Assembly: GCF_000691225.1 (NCBI RefSeq)
Contig: NZ_JMSZ01000032.1
Location: 372,001-436,000, forward strand
DNA from: Nitrincola lacisaponensis
Lineage (GTDB): Bacteria > Pseudomonadota > Gammaproteobacteria > Pseudomonadales > Balneatricaceae
Length of the DNA: 64,000 nt
Reading direction: 5' to 3'
Below, piece by piece: positions 27,117-35,838 of the stretch. Position 1 is the stretch's first letter, and each line of letters starts with the position of its first letter. The position numbers were made by a program, and so were the translations under genes. Below the pieces are notes generated by a model. That model saw only the letters and a list, made by a program, of their open reading frames with translations, ran no database searches and was not told the origin of the DNA.

Positions 27117-30100
27117 ATGAGCCCCCAAGTTGCTACCATCGTAAGCATTACCGGTGACGTTTCCGCACGCGCGGCAGATGGCACTATCCGCGTTTTAACC
27201 GAGGGTGATGTCCTTTATGCAGGCGAAGTCCTGATCACATCAGATGCTTCTCAAGTTGTTCTTGATTATGGAAATGGCGAGCTTGTCAGCATTGCTGGTC
27301 CACAAGATGTGTTGATGAGTGAAGCGCAAATAACAGCCTCCGTTCCTGAACCCGTTGAAAGCGAAATCACTGATCCCAGTATTGATGCAATTCTGGCTGC
27401 ACTGGAAGGTGATGGTGATTTGCTGGATGACCTGGAAGCGCCGGCCGCCGGTACTGAAGGTGCCCCGGATGGCGGTGGTGGTTCTTTTGTCCGCCTGATG
27501 CGTATCTCTGAAACCGTAGATCCCTTGTCTTTCCAATATGACCAACAGCTGGCCACACCCTTTGAAGCACCTATTGGTGATTCAGGTCCAGTCGTTGCTG
27601 AAGAGCCTATTCCACCTTCAGTCGCTCCTGAAGGCGGGTCTGTGAATGAGACTGGTGGTTTTGACAGCTTTACCCAGAGCCTGGGTATCAGCTTTGGTGG
27701 CTTGACCGGCACGGTCACTCTCTCTTCTCCCGGTGCCGTATGGGACCCCGTCGCGAATACTCTGACCTATGGTCCTGACAGCTATGGCGGTTCCTGGCAG
27801 ATTCAGGTGAACCCTGATGGAACCTATACCTTTGAGCAGACTGGAGCTATGGAGCACCCGGATGCTGATGATCCGAATGATTCAGTGCCGGTTGAAGTGA
27901 CTGTAACGGTAGTCAGTGAAAATGGTCTGACGGCTACATCCAGCTTTATTGTCGATATTTTTGATGATGGTCCCAGTATTCTTGAATTGAATACCGATGC
28001 TGAAGGGTTACAGCTGAACGTCTTTGATGCTGAAACCCTGTCTGAAGGTGGCAGTGTCGATTCAGTGGATCTGTCTGAGCTTTTCTCCGTTGATGTCGAT
28101 TACGGAACAGATGGCCCCGGAAGCCTGAGCTGGAGCTATGCGTTGGGTCTTGCGCAGTCAGATTTTCCGCCTATTCAGCTTCCGGGTGGTGAGCTCGATG
28201 AGGAACTCATGCTCTTGCCTCCGGATAGTGTCAATTCAGGGCTAAGCAGCAGTGATATGCCAATCATGTTGGCGCTGTCTGAGGATCAGCAGTCCATTGT
28301 CGGCTTTATCATGGGTGAAGGTTCTGAAACCGTTTTCACGCTTGAAATTATTGAAGGTCAGCTGGTGCTGACACAGTTTTTGCCTATTGATCATTTGCTC
28401 AATGGTGAGCCGGTTGACCAGTTAAATCTTGGTAGTCTGGTAACTCTGACAGCAAGTGTTACCGTTACTGACCGTGATGGCGACAGTGTCAGTCAGTCCA
28501 CTGAGCCTCTTAACCTGGGCGAGTTTATAACCTTCAATGATGATGAACCTGCAGCTGAGCTGGATGGTGCAATTGAAGCGGTTGAGGGTGGTGATGAAGT
28601 GACGGGTACCTGGAGCACAGATCCCGGTGCTGACAGTGATGGTGCCACTCGATTGCTCTCCATTAATGGTGGCCCGGCAGATTTGCTGGTGCTGGGTGAG
28701 CCTATTGATACCGGTGTCGGTATCCTGACCTTTAACGCCGATGGCACCTGGAGTTTTGTGGCTGCCACCAACCTGGATCACAGTGAAAGCGATCCGACTC
28801 TGAGCTTCCAGCTGATCAAGATTGATGGTGACCTGGACGAAGCCGATGCCACCCATACGATTACCATCGTGGATGGTGATGGCCCGACTCCGGGCGGTGA
28901 AGACGGTGTGGGCAGCAGTGTCGGACTGGTGACTACTGACGTGGATCTGCGTGACAGTCTGGTGAGTGATGACAGTGGTCTGCTGACCTTTACAGCGGGC
29001 AGTGATGATATTGCCAGCTTTGTGTTTGGTGATACCAGCGGCATCAGTGTCGATGGACTGGATGGCACACTGACCTGGTCGGTGAATGCTGAAGGTGATG
29101 AGCTGATCGGTTCTCTGAATGGTGTTGATGTCCTGAAGCTGACGCTGAGCGGCAGTCCTGTGGCGGCCGGTGATACTGGCACCGTCACGGTGAATGTTGA
29201 GCAACTGGCCAGCCTGCCACATAACGCTGACGTGGATGAGCTGGAGATCAGTGGCATTCAGGTGAAAGCGATTGACAGCGATGGTACGGAATCTGCGGCT
29301 GCCAGTGTATCGGTTACTGTGCATGATGATCTGCCAGAAGTGACTCTGGATGGCGATGTTCAGGCTACTGAAGGTGGCGATGCCATTGGCGGTACCTGGA
29401 GTACAGAAGCAGGTGCCGATGCTGAGGGTGCTCAACGCTTGTTGTCTATCAATGGTGCAGACCCGGTCAGTTTTGTCGTCGGTGATCCCATTGATACCGG
29501 CGTGGGTATCCTGACCTTCAACGCGGGTGGCACCTGGAGTTTTGTGGCTGCCACCAACCTGGATCACAGCGAAAGCGATCCGACCCTGAGCTTCCAGTTG
29601 ATCAAGATCGATGGCGATCTGGACGAAGCGGATGCCACCCATACGATTACCATCGTGGATGGCGATGGCCCGACTCCGGGCGGTGAAGACGGTGTGGGTA
29701 GCAGTGTCGGACTGGTGACTACTGATGTGGATCTGCGTGACAGTCTGGTGAGTGATGACAGTGGTCTGCTGACCTTTACAGCGGGCAGTGATGATATTGC
29801 CAGCTTTGTGTTTGGTGATACCAGCGGCATCAGTGTCGATGGACTGGATGGCACGCTGACCTGGTCGGTGAATGCTGAAGGTGATGAGCTGATCGGTTCT
29901 CTGAATGGTGTTGATGTCCTGAAGCTGACGCTGAGCGGCAGTCCTGTGGCGGCCGGTGATACTGGCACCGTCACGGTGAATGTTGAGCAACTGGCCAGCC
30001 TGCCACATAACGCTGACGTGGATGAGCTGGAGATCAGTGGCATTCAGGTGAAAGCGATTGACAGCGATGGTACGGAATCTGCGGCTGCCAGTGTATCGGT

Positions 30101-33100
30101 CACCGTACATGATGACTTGCCAGAGGTAGAAGGCACTAATCCATCCGGCCATGAAGTGACCATCACTAATCTGGGCAGTAACCCCAATACCGGTTATGAC
30201 AATAGCTTTGGCTACTACGTTGTAGGAGAGAATGGCGAACCTACGATCGGTGTGGTGCTCTGGAGTAATGTCAAACTGGATGTCAACGACATCCGCGTTA
30301 TCACCGGCTATGCACCCGGTGAGATCGGTTATTTCATTATTCCGAATGGTGCAACGCATAACCCGGATCTGGGTAACGATACCTCAGTGGTATTCCAGTC
30401 CTTCGTGAATTCAAATGGCGATACGGTCTGGCAGGCCTGGACGGCGGATGAAAATGGCGATCCATTGGAGCCGTTGGCTGGACAGAATAGTAATATGCCA
30501 GCGCTGTTCAGTGATGGGAACCTGCATCCGAATGGTGTTTCTCATGTTGAGAATAACCTGACCGAAGGGGATCTGAACTGGGAAGATATCTACGGTAACA
30601 GCAGTGATTATGACTATAACGACGTCAACATTAATGTGACCTGGAGTGATGCCAGCCTGACCGTCAGTGAAAATGATCTGGATCAGGTAGCCAGTTTCGA
30701 CTTCTCTACCTACTTCTCTGCCGAATTTGGCGCTGATATGCAGGGGCCTGCTTCTGTATACAGTCTCGGAGTAACTCAGGGAGATGGCAGTGATTCAGGG
30801 CTGGTGGATACGCTGACGGGTGAAGCGGTGTTGCTGCGCATGGAAGGTCCCGATGTCATCGGTTATGTCATGGTGGATGGCGTTGAAACAGCGGTGTTTA
30901 CCGTGACGGTTGACAGCGCTACGGGCGTTGTTACGCTGGATCAGTTACGTGCTGTTGAGCATCCGCTTGGTGGTGTGGTCGGCGCATCGGATGTCGTCAA
31001 CGTGGCTGCTGGCGCCATCGATCTGAGTAAGACTGTTTACGATTCGGATGGCGATACGGATACGGCAACAATCGATATCGGACCAGTGATGTACTTCCAG
31101 GATGCTGGCCCGGATGCTACCGACTTTGTCTATGATGATACGGTTCGAGCCGGAGCTGATCCTGTGGTACTGGCAACAGGTATGGACGCTATTCAGCAGT
31201 TGCTGGGCTTTGACGCTGGACCCGATGGCTTGCAGAGTATCAGTTTTGGTACTGGCAGTCAGGGTGGTCAGCTGCTGATTAATGATGATGGAGAGTTGGT
31301 GTATACACCTCCTGCCAGTGTCGATCAGCAGAATGTCAGTGAAACCTTCAGCTATACCGTGACAGATGGTGATGGTGATACAGCCACTGCATTGATTACC
31401 TTCAATGTGCGCGCTGATAGTCAGCCGGAAGTTGAATCGGTTGAAATTACGCTGGATGAGGCGAATCTTCCAAATGGTACACAAACCAATTTGTCGGAAC
31501 TGACACGCACCGGTACTTTCTCGGTTGTGGCTGCGGACGGCATCAAGGATGTGACACTGGATGGGGAATACATTATTCAGGAGGGTGTCTATCAGCCGGG
31601 CGTCAGTCTGACCGTTGGTGGAGGTACCCTGACCATCACTGGATTTGATGCCGATACTGGCCTGGTGTCTTATGAGTATGTTCTTGATTCCAGCTATGAT
31701 CATCCGCCAGTACAGGGAACCAATACCAAAGAGTTTGATCTGGAAATAGTGGTGACAGACATCGATGATGATGTGGTCACTGGGAACTTCCGTGTGAACA
31801 TCATTGATGATGTACCGGACTTTGGTACCCCTGATGACGTCAGTGTCAGTGCTGCCGGTGGAGAGGTGTCAGGTGATCTGAATCTGAACATCGGTGCTGA
31901 TGAGGCGGGTGGATTGATTTCAGATGTGCAGTTGCTGTCTGAAGATGGCTTTATTCAGGTGCAGTTCCTGGATGAGGGTGTGTTGAAAACAGCTTTCCTG
32001 ACATCGGGTGGCGAAAAACTGAACTACACCTATGATGAAGCGACTCAGCAGTTGATTGCCTACAAGGCTAGTGAAACAGCTGATGACCCAGTCTTTACGA
32101 TCGATATGAGTGTTGAGACTGACAGCTATACACTGATTGTGTTGCAACCTCTGGATGGAGTGGCTCAGCAGTTCTCGACTTCGGCTCTGAACCCCACTAC
32201 CGGTGGTATCGATGGCAGTCTGGAGCTGGATTCTCCCAATCTGAATGTTGCCTTTACAGCGGTTGGCGGCTCTGTCAACTTCTCTCCTCAAAGCATTGGG
32301 GTGGCGGATCAGCACATTGAAGCGGGTGAGAGCCTGACTGCAATCTTTGATCAGTTCCTGAGTGAGCTGGTTATCGAGCTGTCGCCTTCCAGTAATGCCA
32401 GCTTCGTTACCTGGACAGCAATTAATACTCAGACCGGTGAGTCCTTCACAGGTACCGGGCTGACGATTGATGCTTTTGCACCGGGTGCAGTGGTATTTGA
32501 TAAGGTTGTGTTTGAAAATTCCGGTTCAGGTCAGGGTAACCAGAAGTACGGTATCAAGGGCTTTAGTGGCGAGTATCTGGACGGCGAGCTGGAATACAGC
32601 TTACCTGTCAATGTTATCGCTAAGGATGGCGATGGCGATGTGGATGACGCCAGCTTCCTGATTACCTTTGAACCTGCAGGCCCTGGTGACTTGCCTGACC
32701 TGCCCAGTATTCTGGGGCTTACCGACAGTGATGTTCTGGTTAACGAAGCCTATCTGGAAAATGGCTCGAGTGCTTCTACAGGCGCTTTGCCGGTTGATAG
32801 TAATAGCTTCACACTGGTGGCTTCGGCTGGCGTGCAAACCTTGTTGATCAGTGGGCTGCTCCTGTCGGGTCAGGCCGCTCAGTCTGGTGGTCAGGTAGCG
32901 CTGAGTGCTGCGGATCTGGCCGTGCTTGGTTTGCCGAGTGCGACACCGGTCGTGGTACAAACACCGGAAGGCAATGAGCTGCAACTGACTGCTTATAATC
33001 CAGTCACCGGTGAGGTGAGTTATACCTTCGTACTGACGGGTGCGCTTGAGCATGCCGAAGGTGAGGGAACAAACCTGCTGGATAAGGCTGGTATTGATCT

Positions 33101-34472
33101 GGCTCTGCTGGATACCAACGGTCATTATGCGTATGGCACGATCAATGTGACAGTAGTCGATGATATACCTGAGCAGTTCAGTCTGAGTAACGACCTGACC
33201 GTAGCCATCAGTGAGATGCTGGTCGGTGGTCTGGAGGCCAGCTGGTTGAATCCTGTTGGCGGCAGCTCCACTCTGATCAATACTGATCCGGGAATTGATG
33301 ACGTGGTGCGTTGGGGTTCAGGAAGTAACTTCTCCAACTACACCTTTGATGATAACAATGACTTGATACACAGTGACGGTGTGCAGGTGAATGAACCCTT
33401 TGTGATCGGAACGTTTACGCATAATAACTTCCCGATTCAGAGTGGTACCTCCATTTCTGCGGTGGATCTGCAGTTGACCTTCAATATAGTGATTGATGGG
33501 GTGGTAACACCGATTACCCATACGATCAACTTTAAACATAATGAAACGCCTAACACCAATCCTCAGGTCGATCATCCGGATAATGACGATATTGTCACCA
33601 TTCTGAATGCAGGATTTACGACCTCGGTAACTGTTGGTGCACGTGTCTATAACTTTGAAGTGGTTGGTTTTGTAGATCAAAATACCGGTAATGTAGTCAA
33701 CTCAGTCAGAACGACTGAGCGGGCATCCAGTACCTTTGAACTGCTGGCAAAACTTTCTTCAACAGATGATTTGCCAAAAGTTGAAGGGCAGGTGGAAACC
33801 GGCTTTGGTGCCGATGGTGCCGCGCTTGTGAATGCCATTCTTTGGGACAATGGTGGTGGTGCTGATACAGCGGTTGCCAGTGGTACGATTGCGGGCAGTT
33901 ACGGTCACCTTGAGGTCGCTGCTGACGGTACCTACACCTACGTTATGAGCCGTGAGGCTCGGGATGGCATGGCGCAGGACGACAATTGGCAGGAAAACTT
34001 CACCTACTATCTGACCGATGCAGATGGTGATCAGGTGGCGTCTACCCTCACGATTAACCTGCAGGGTGAGCCGAATATGCCGGTCAATGTGCAGGAGAGC
34101 ACCCCCGCAGATGATACGTTGGTGGGTGAAGATGGGGTGGTAGACATCTTTGTCTGGAATCTGGGGGATGAAGGTGAGGACACCGTACTGAACTTCAACC
34201 CGGCTGAGGGAGACGTTCTGGATGTGGCCGATTTGCTGGTAGGAGAAGAGTCAGGCCTGATTACGGATTACATCAGTATCAGTGAGATTAATGGTGGTGC
34301 TGATACCGTGATTTCGCTGACACCGACAGGTGCGGGTGGCGACGTCACTCAGACCATCACTCTCCAGGGAGTATCCTTCACCGATCTGGGTATTGATACG
34401 GCCACAATGACCAGTGATGAGGCAATTATTACTCACCTGGTAGAGAGTGGTTACATCAATATTGATCAGTAA
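27117..34472 (+). CDS. Giant LapA-like type I-secreted adhesin
   Basis: A 2451-residue acidic surface protein. Residues 1-105 match the LapA-type retention module (VATIVSITGDVSARAADG, then GDVLYAGEVLITS). P-A-A-G at 109-112 is a candidate LapG cleavage site, close to the Ala108-Ala109 cut of Pseudomonas LapA. Then come many beta-sandwich repeats ending in DxDGDxD-type motifs (T1SS-143/VCBS type). A DUF4114-like domain lies at about 1005-1180 (NWEDIYGNSSDYDYNDV), and the C-terminal type I secretion module ends at ITHLVESGYINIDQ. No transporter, LapD or LapG gene is in the window. Retention at the surface is expected to be controlled by c-di-GMP; c-di-GMP domain genes follow. Confidence 0.88.
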   Translation: MSPQVATIVSITGDVSARAADGTIRVLTEGDVLYAGEVLITSDASQVVLDYGNGELVSIAGPQDVLMSEAQITASVPEPVESEITDPSIDAILAALEGDGDLLDDLEAPAAGTEGAPDGGGGSFVRLMRISETVDPLSFQYDQQLATPFEAPIGDSGPVVAEEPIPPSVAPEGGSVNETGGFDSFTQSLGISFGGLTGTVTLSSPGAVWDPVANTLTYGPDSYGGSWQIQVNPDGTYTFEQTGAMEHPDADDPNDSVPVEVTVTVVSENGLTATSSFIVDIFDDGPSILELNTDAEGLQLNVFDAETLSEGGSVDSVDLSELFSVDVDYGTDGPGSLSWSYALGLAQSDFPPIQLPGGELDEELMLLPPDSVNSGLSSSDMPIMLALSEDQQSIVGFIMGEGSETVFTLEIIEGQLVLTQFLPIDHLLNGEPVDQLNLGSLVTLTASVTVTDRDGDSVSQSTEPLNLGEFITFNDDEPAAELDGAIEAVEGGDEVTGTWSTDPGADSDGATRLLSINGGPADLLVLGEPIDTGVGILTFNADGTWSFVAATNLDHSESDPTLSFQLIKIDGDLDEADATHTITIVDGDGPTPGGEDGVGSSVGLVTTDVDLRDSLVSDDSGLLTFTAGSDDIASFVFGDTSGISVDGLDGTLTWSVNAEGDELIGSLNGVDVLKLTLSGSPVAAGDTGTVTVNVEQLASLPHNADVDELEISGIQVKAIDSDGTESAAASVSVTVHDDLPEVTLDGDVQATEGGDAIGGTWSTEAGADAEGAQRLLSINGADPVSFVVGDPIDTGVGILTFNAGGTWSFVAATNLDHSESDPTLSFQLIKIDGDLDEADATHTITIVDGDGPTPGGEDGVGSSVGLVTTDVDLRDSLVSDDSGLLTFTAGSDDIASFVFGDTSGISVDGLDGTLTWSVNAEGDELIGSLNGVDVLKLTLSGSPVAAGDTGTVTVNVEQLASLPHNADVDELEISGIQVKAIDSDGTESAAASVSVTVHDDLPEVEGTNPSGHEVTITNLGSNPNTGYDNSFGYYVVGENGEPTIGVVLWSNVKLDVNDIRVITGYAPGEIGYFIIPNGATHNPDLGNDTSVVFQSFVNSNGDTVWQAWTADENGDPLEPLAGQNSNMPALFSDGNLHPNGVSHVENNLTEGDLNWEDIYGNSSDYDYNDVNINVTWSDASLTVSENDLDQVASFDFSTYFSAEFGADMQGPASVYSLGVTQGDGSDSGLVDTLTGEAVLLRMEGPDVIGYVMVDGVETAVFTVTVDSATGVVTLDQLRAVEHPLGGVVGASDVVNVAAGAIDLSKTVYDSDGDTDTATIDIGPVMYFQDAGPDATDFVYDDTVRAGADPVVLATGMDAIQQLLGFDAGPDGLQSISFGTGSQGGQLLINDDGELVYTPPASVDQQNVSETFSYTVTDGDGDTATALITFNVRADSQPEVESVEITLDEANLPNGTQTNLSELTRTGTFSVVAADGIKDVTLDGEYIIQEGVYQPGVSLTVGGGTLTITGFDADTGLVSYEYVLDSSYDHPPVQGTNTKEFDLEIVVTDIDDDVVTGNFRVNIIDDVPDFGTPDDVSVSAAGGEVSGDLNLNIGADEAGGLISDVQLLSEDGFIQVQFLDEGVLKTAFLTSGGEKLNYTYDEATQQLIAYKASETADDPVFTIDMSVETDSYTLIVLQPLDGVAQQFSTSALNPTTGGIDGSLELDSPNLNVAFTAVGGSVNFSPQSIGVADQHIEAGESLTAIFDQFLSELVIELSPSSNASFVTWTAINTQTGESFTGTGLTIDAFAPGAVVFDKVVFENSGSGQGNQKYGIKGFSGEYLDGELEYSLPVNVIAKDGDGDVDDASFLITFEPAGPGDLPDLPSILGLTDSDVLVNEAYLENGSSASTGALPVDSNSFTLVASAGVQTLLISGLLLSGQAAQSGGQVALSAADLAVLGLPSATPVVVQTPEGNELQLTAYNPVTGEVSYTFVLTGALEHAEGEGTNLLDKAGIDLALLDTNGHYAYGTINVTVVDDIPEQFSLSNDLTVAISEMLVGGLEASWLNPVGGSSTLINTDPGIDDVVRWGSGSNFSNYTFDDNNDLIHSDGVQVNEPFVIGTFTHNNFPIQSGTSISAVDLQLTFNIVIDGVVTPITHTINFKHNETPNTNPQVDHPDNDDIVTILNAGFTTSVTVGARVYNFEVVGFVDQNTGNVVNSVRTTERASSTFELLAKLSSTDDLPKVEGQVETGFGADGAALVNAILWDNGGGADTAVASGTIAGSYGHLEVAADGTYTYVMSREARDGMAQDDNWQENFTYYLTDADGDQVASTLTINLQGEPNMPVNVQESTPADDTLVGEDGVVDIFVWNLGDEGEDTVLNFNPAEGDVLDVADLLVGEESGLITDYISISEINGGADTVISLTPTGAGGDVTQTITLQGVSFTDLGIDTATMTSDEAIITHLVESGYINIDQ
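28704..29334 (+). repeat. Intragenic repeat of the adhesin, copy 1
   Basis: About 630 bases nearly identical to the segment 786 bases downstream (262 residues). It encodes PIDTGVGILTFNADGTW through the VTVHDDLPEV linker. Domain-level similarity goes back to about 28565, but near-identity starts here. Confidence 0.85.
29490..30120 (+). repeat. Intragenic repeat of the adhesin, copy 2
   Basis: Second copy at an offset of exactly 786 bases. The differences from copy 1 are few and mostly silent, which suggests recent duplication or gene conversion. Confidence 0.85.
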
Positions 34473-34483
34473 GTGAGTAGCAC

Positions 34484-34516
34484 AAAGCCCGCAGAGCTGA
34501 CTCTGCGGGCTTTTTT
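34484..34516 (+). terminator. Strong rho-independent terminator after the adhesin
   Basis: Thirteen-pair stem AAAGCCCGCAGAG / CTCTGCGGGCTTT with a CTGA loop and six T. The A-run on the other side makes it likely bidirectional; it also overlaps the stop of the minus-strand regulator gene. Confidence 0.95.
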
Positions 34517-34853
34517 ATGTCCCGTCTTTGTCATGGTTATGCCCGCGCTGTTGCAGCAAATAGGCAAATTCCAGCATCAGGTCCTTGTCCTGCTCTACTA
34601 GTGAAATGAACACCGCAAGCAAAGCAGACTGCTTGTGGCACCCTGTCGAATTTGAGTCTGCCATGAAAAAGATATCCGACAGACTGTAGTCTAGTGCATC
34701 AGAAATTTTGTACAGAAGGTCCAGGCTGGGTTTGGCGGCATTGCGTTCGATTCTGGATAAGTTGCCTACATGAGAGTCTACCTTCCTTGCCAGCTCAGCC
34801 AGAGTCATCCCTTTGTTCTTTCTAAGCATCCTTATGGATTGCCCCAAGCTCAT
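34515..34853 (-). CDS. XRE-family transcriptional regulator
   Basis: A 112-residue protein with an N-terminal Cro/CI helix-turn-helix at residues 5-62 (IRMLRKNKGMTLAELARKV, then GNLSRIERNAAKPSLDLL, then ISDALDYSLSDIFF), and a short C-terminal helical part (LLAVFISLVEQDKDLMLEFAYLL). It lies between the adhesin and the c-di-GMP genes and is transcribed toward the adhesin, sharing the terminator. Its start faces the EAL gene across 175 bases, so control of that divergent promoter is plausible but not shown. Confidence 0.88.
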   Translation of the reverse strand: MSLGQSIRMLRKNKGMTLAELARKVDSHVGNLSRIERNAAKPSLDLLYKISDALDYSLSDIFFMADSNSTGCHKQSALLAVFISLVEQDKDLMLEFAYLLQQRGHNHDKDGT

Positions 34854-35028
34854 AGCTTCCTCATCAGTTAACCATGTTCACTCTCAGTATATCGGGCTTG
34901 CTCAACAAATACAGGGATTTAGAAGATGTTGTGCTGCTTTTGAATTATGTGCATATAACCTATTTAAAAAATGCTCTCAATGCATTAATCTGAGTGCGCT
35001 GAATGGTTGTTTAATAGGATGTTTCGTA

Positions 35029-35838
35029 ATGGATGGTTATATGGACATGTATGAAACAGCCTTCCAATGTTCTTCTTGTCTGGATGAAAAATGGATAAAT
35101 CTATTGCGATTTCGGCCAATTGTGGATCTGGAAGCTGGTGATGTTTTGGCAATAAATCTGTTGGAACCTCATGGTGATGAGCAGAAACAGCCGGCTGATA
35201 GCAATCCTGTGAATCAGTTTTTCGGACGGCTGTCTGTGCTTATGAAGGTTTGGCACTCCTCAGATTCAAATTGTTTTAATCAGTACCCTTTGATTGTAAA
35301 GGTTCCGGCTTCCGTTGTGTCAGACTCCGGGTTTATGCATCGACTTAAAACCTGCCTTGAAGTATCAGAAATGCCCTCACCACCACTGGTGTTGCAGCTC
35401 TCCGAAACCGCCCTGGAAAGCATGAGTTATATGGCTGAATTCATCGATACGCTGATGCCACTGGGAGTTCGCCTCAGTCTGTACGACTGCCTTGCCCGGG
35501 ATATGTCTCTGCTTTCAACCATGGGCATACGGGATGTGTATTCGTTTCACTTGCCACATTCAGTGATACAGGCTATGCCGTTCAGCCAGGTCAGTCGTCG
35601 CTATGCACATGGTATGTTGGGATTATCCAGTCAGTTGAATCAACGGGTTGTACTGGAGGGTGTCGATAACCCAACGCTATTTGGGTATGCACAAATGGTG
35701 GGTGCCCGGTATGTACAAGGCGACTGGATCGCTGCAGGAGTTGAGCTGGAATGCCTGGATGAAAGCTGTAGTACAGCGCGATTATTGGCACGTGAGATCC
35801 GTCAGGATTGCTTGAGTGGATCGGAGGTGCAGGGATGA
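35029..35838 (+). CDS. Degenerate EAL-domain protein
   Basis: A 269-residue protein spanning one EAL-type domain. FRPIVDLEAGDVLAINLLEP aligns with the usual YQPIVDLxTGxxxGxEALLRW, but EAL is replaced by AIN/NLL. The DDFGxGxSS loop reads YDCLARDMSLL, and AEGVET reads LEGVDN. Several metal ligands are therefore gone and phosphodiesterase activity is not expected; it may bind c-di-GMP or a partner. I chose ATG 35029 (AGGA 9 bases upstream); a longer open frame to 34813 overlaps the regulator gene on the other strand. Its stop overlaps the next start (ATGA). Confidence 0.8.
   Translation: MDGYMDMYETAFQCSSCLDEKWINLLRFRPIVDLEAGDVLAINLLEPHGDEQKQPADSNPVNQFFGRLSVLMKVWHSSDSNCFNQYPLIVKVPASVVSDSGFMHRLKTCLEVSEMPSPPLVLQLSETALESMSYMAEFIDTLMPLGVRLSLYDCLARDMSLLSTMGIRDVYSFHLPHSVIQAMPFSQVSRRYAHGMLGLSSQLNQRVVLEGVDNPTLFGYAQMVGARYVQGDWIAAGVELECLDESCSTARLLAREIRQDCLSGSEVQG

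Noticed and set aside
28422-30359. Long minus-strand open frame (645 codons) inside the adhesin gene
   Set aside because: It is the antisense of the repeated, compositionally biased adhesin coding sequence, repeats with the same 786-base period, and has no ribosome site or recognisable domain.
34813-35028. Upstream extension of the degenerate EAL gene
   Set aside because: It overlaps the start of the XRE gene on the other strand, has a Cys-rich non-protein-like composition, and the ATG at 35029 has a good ribosome site.
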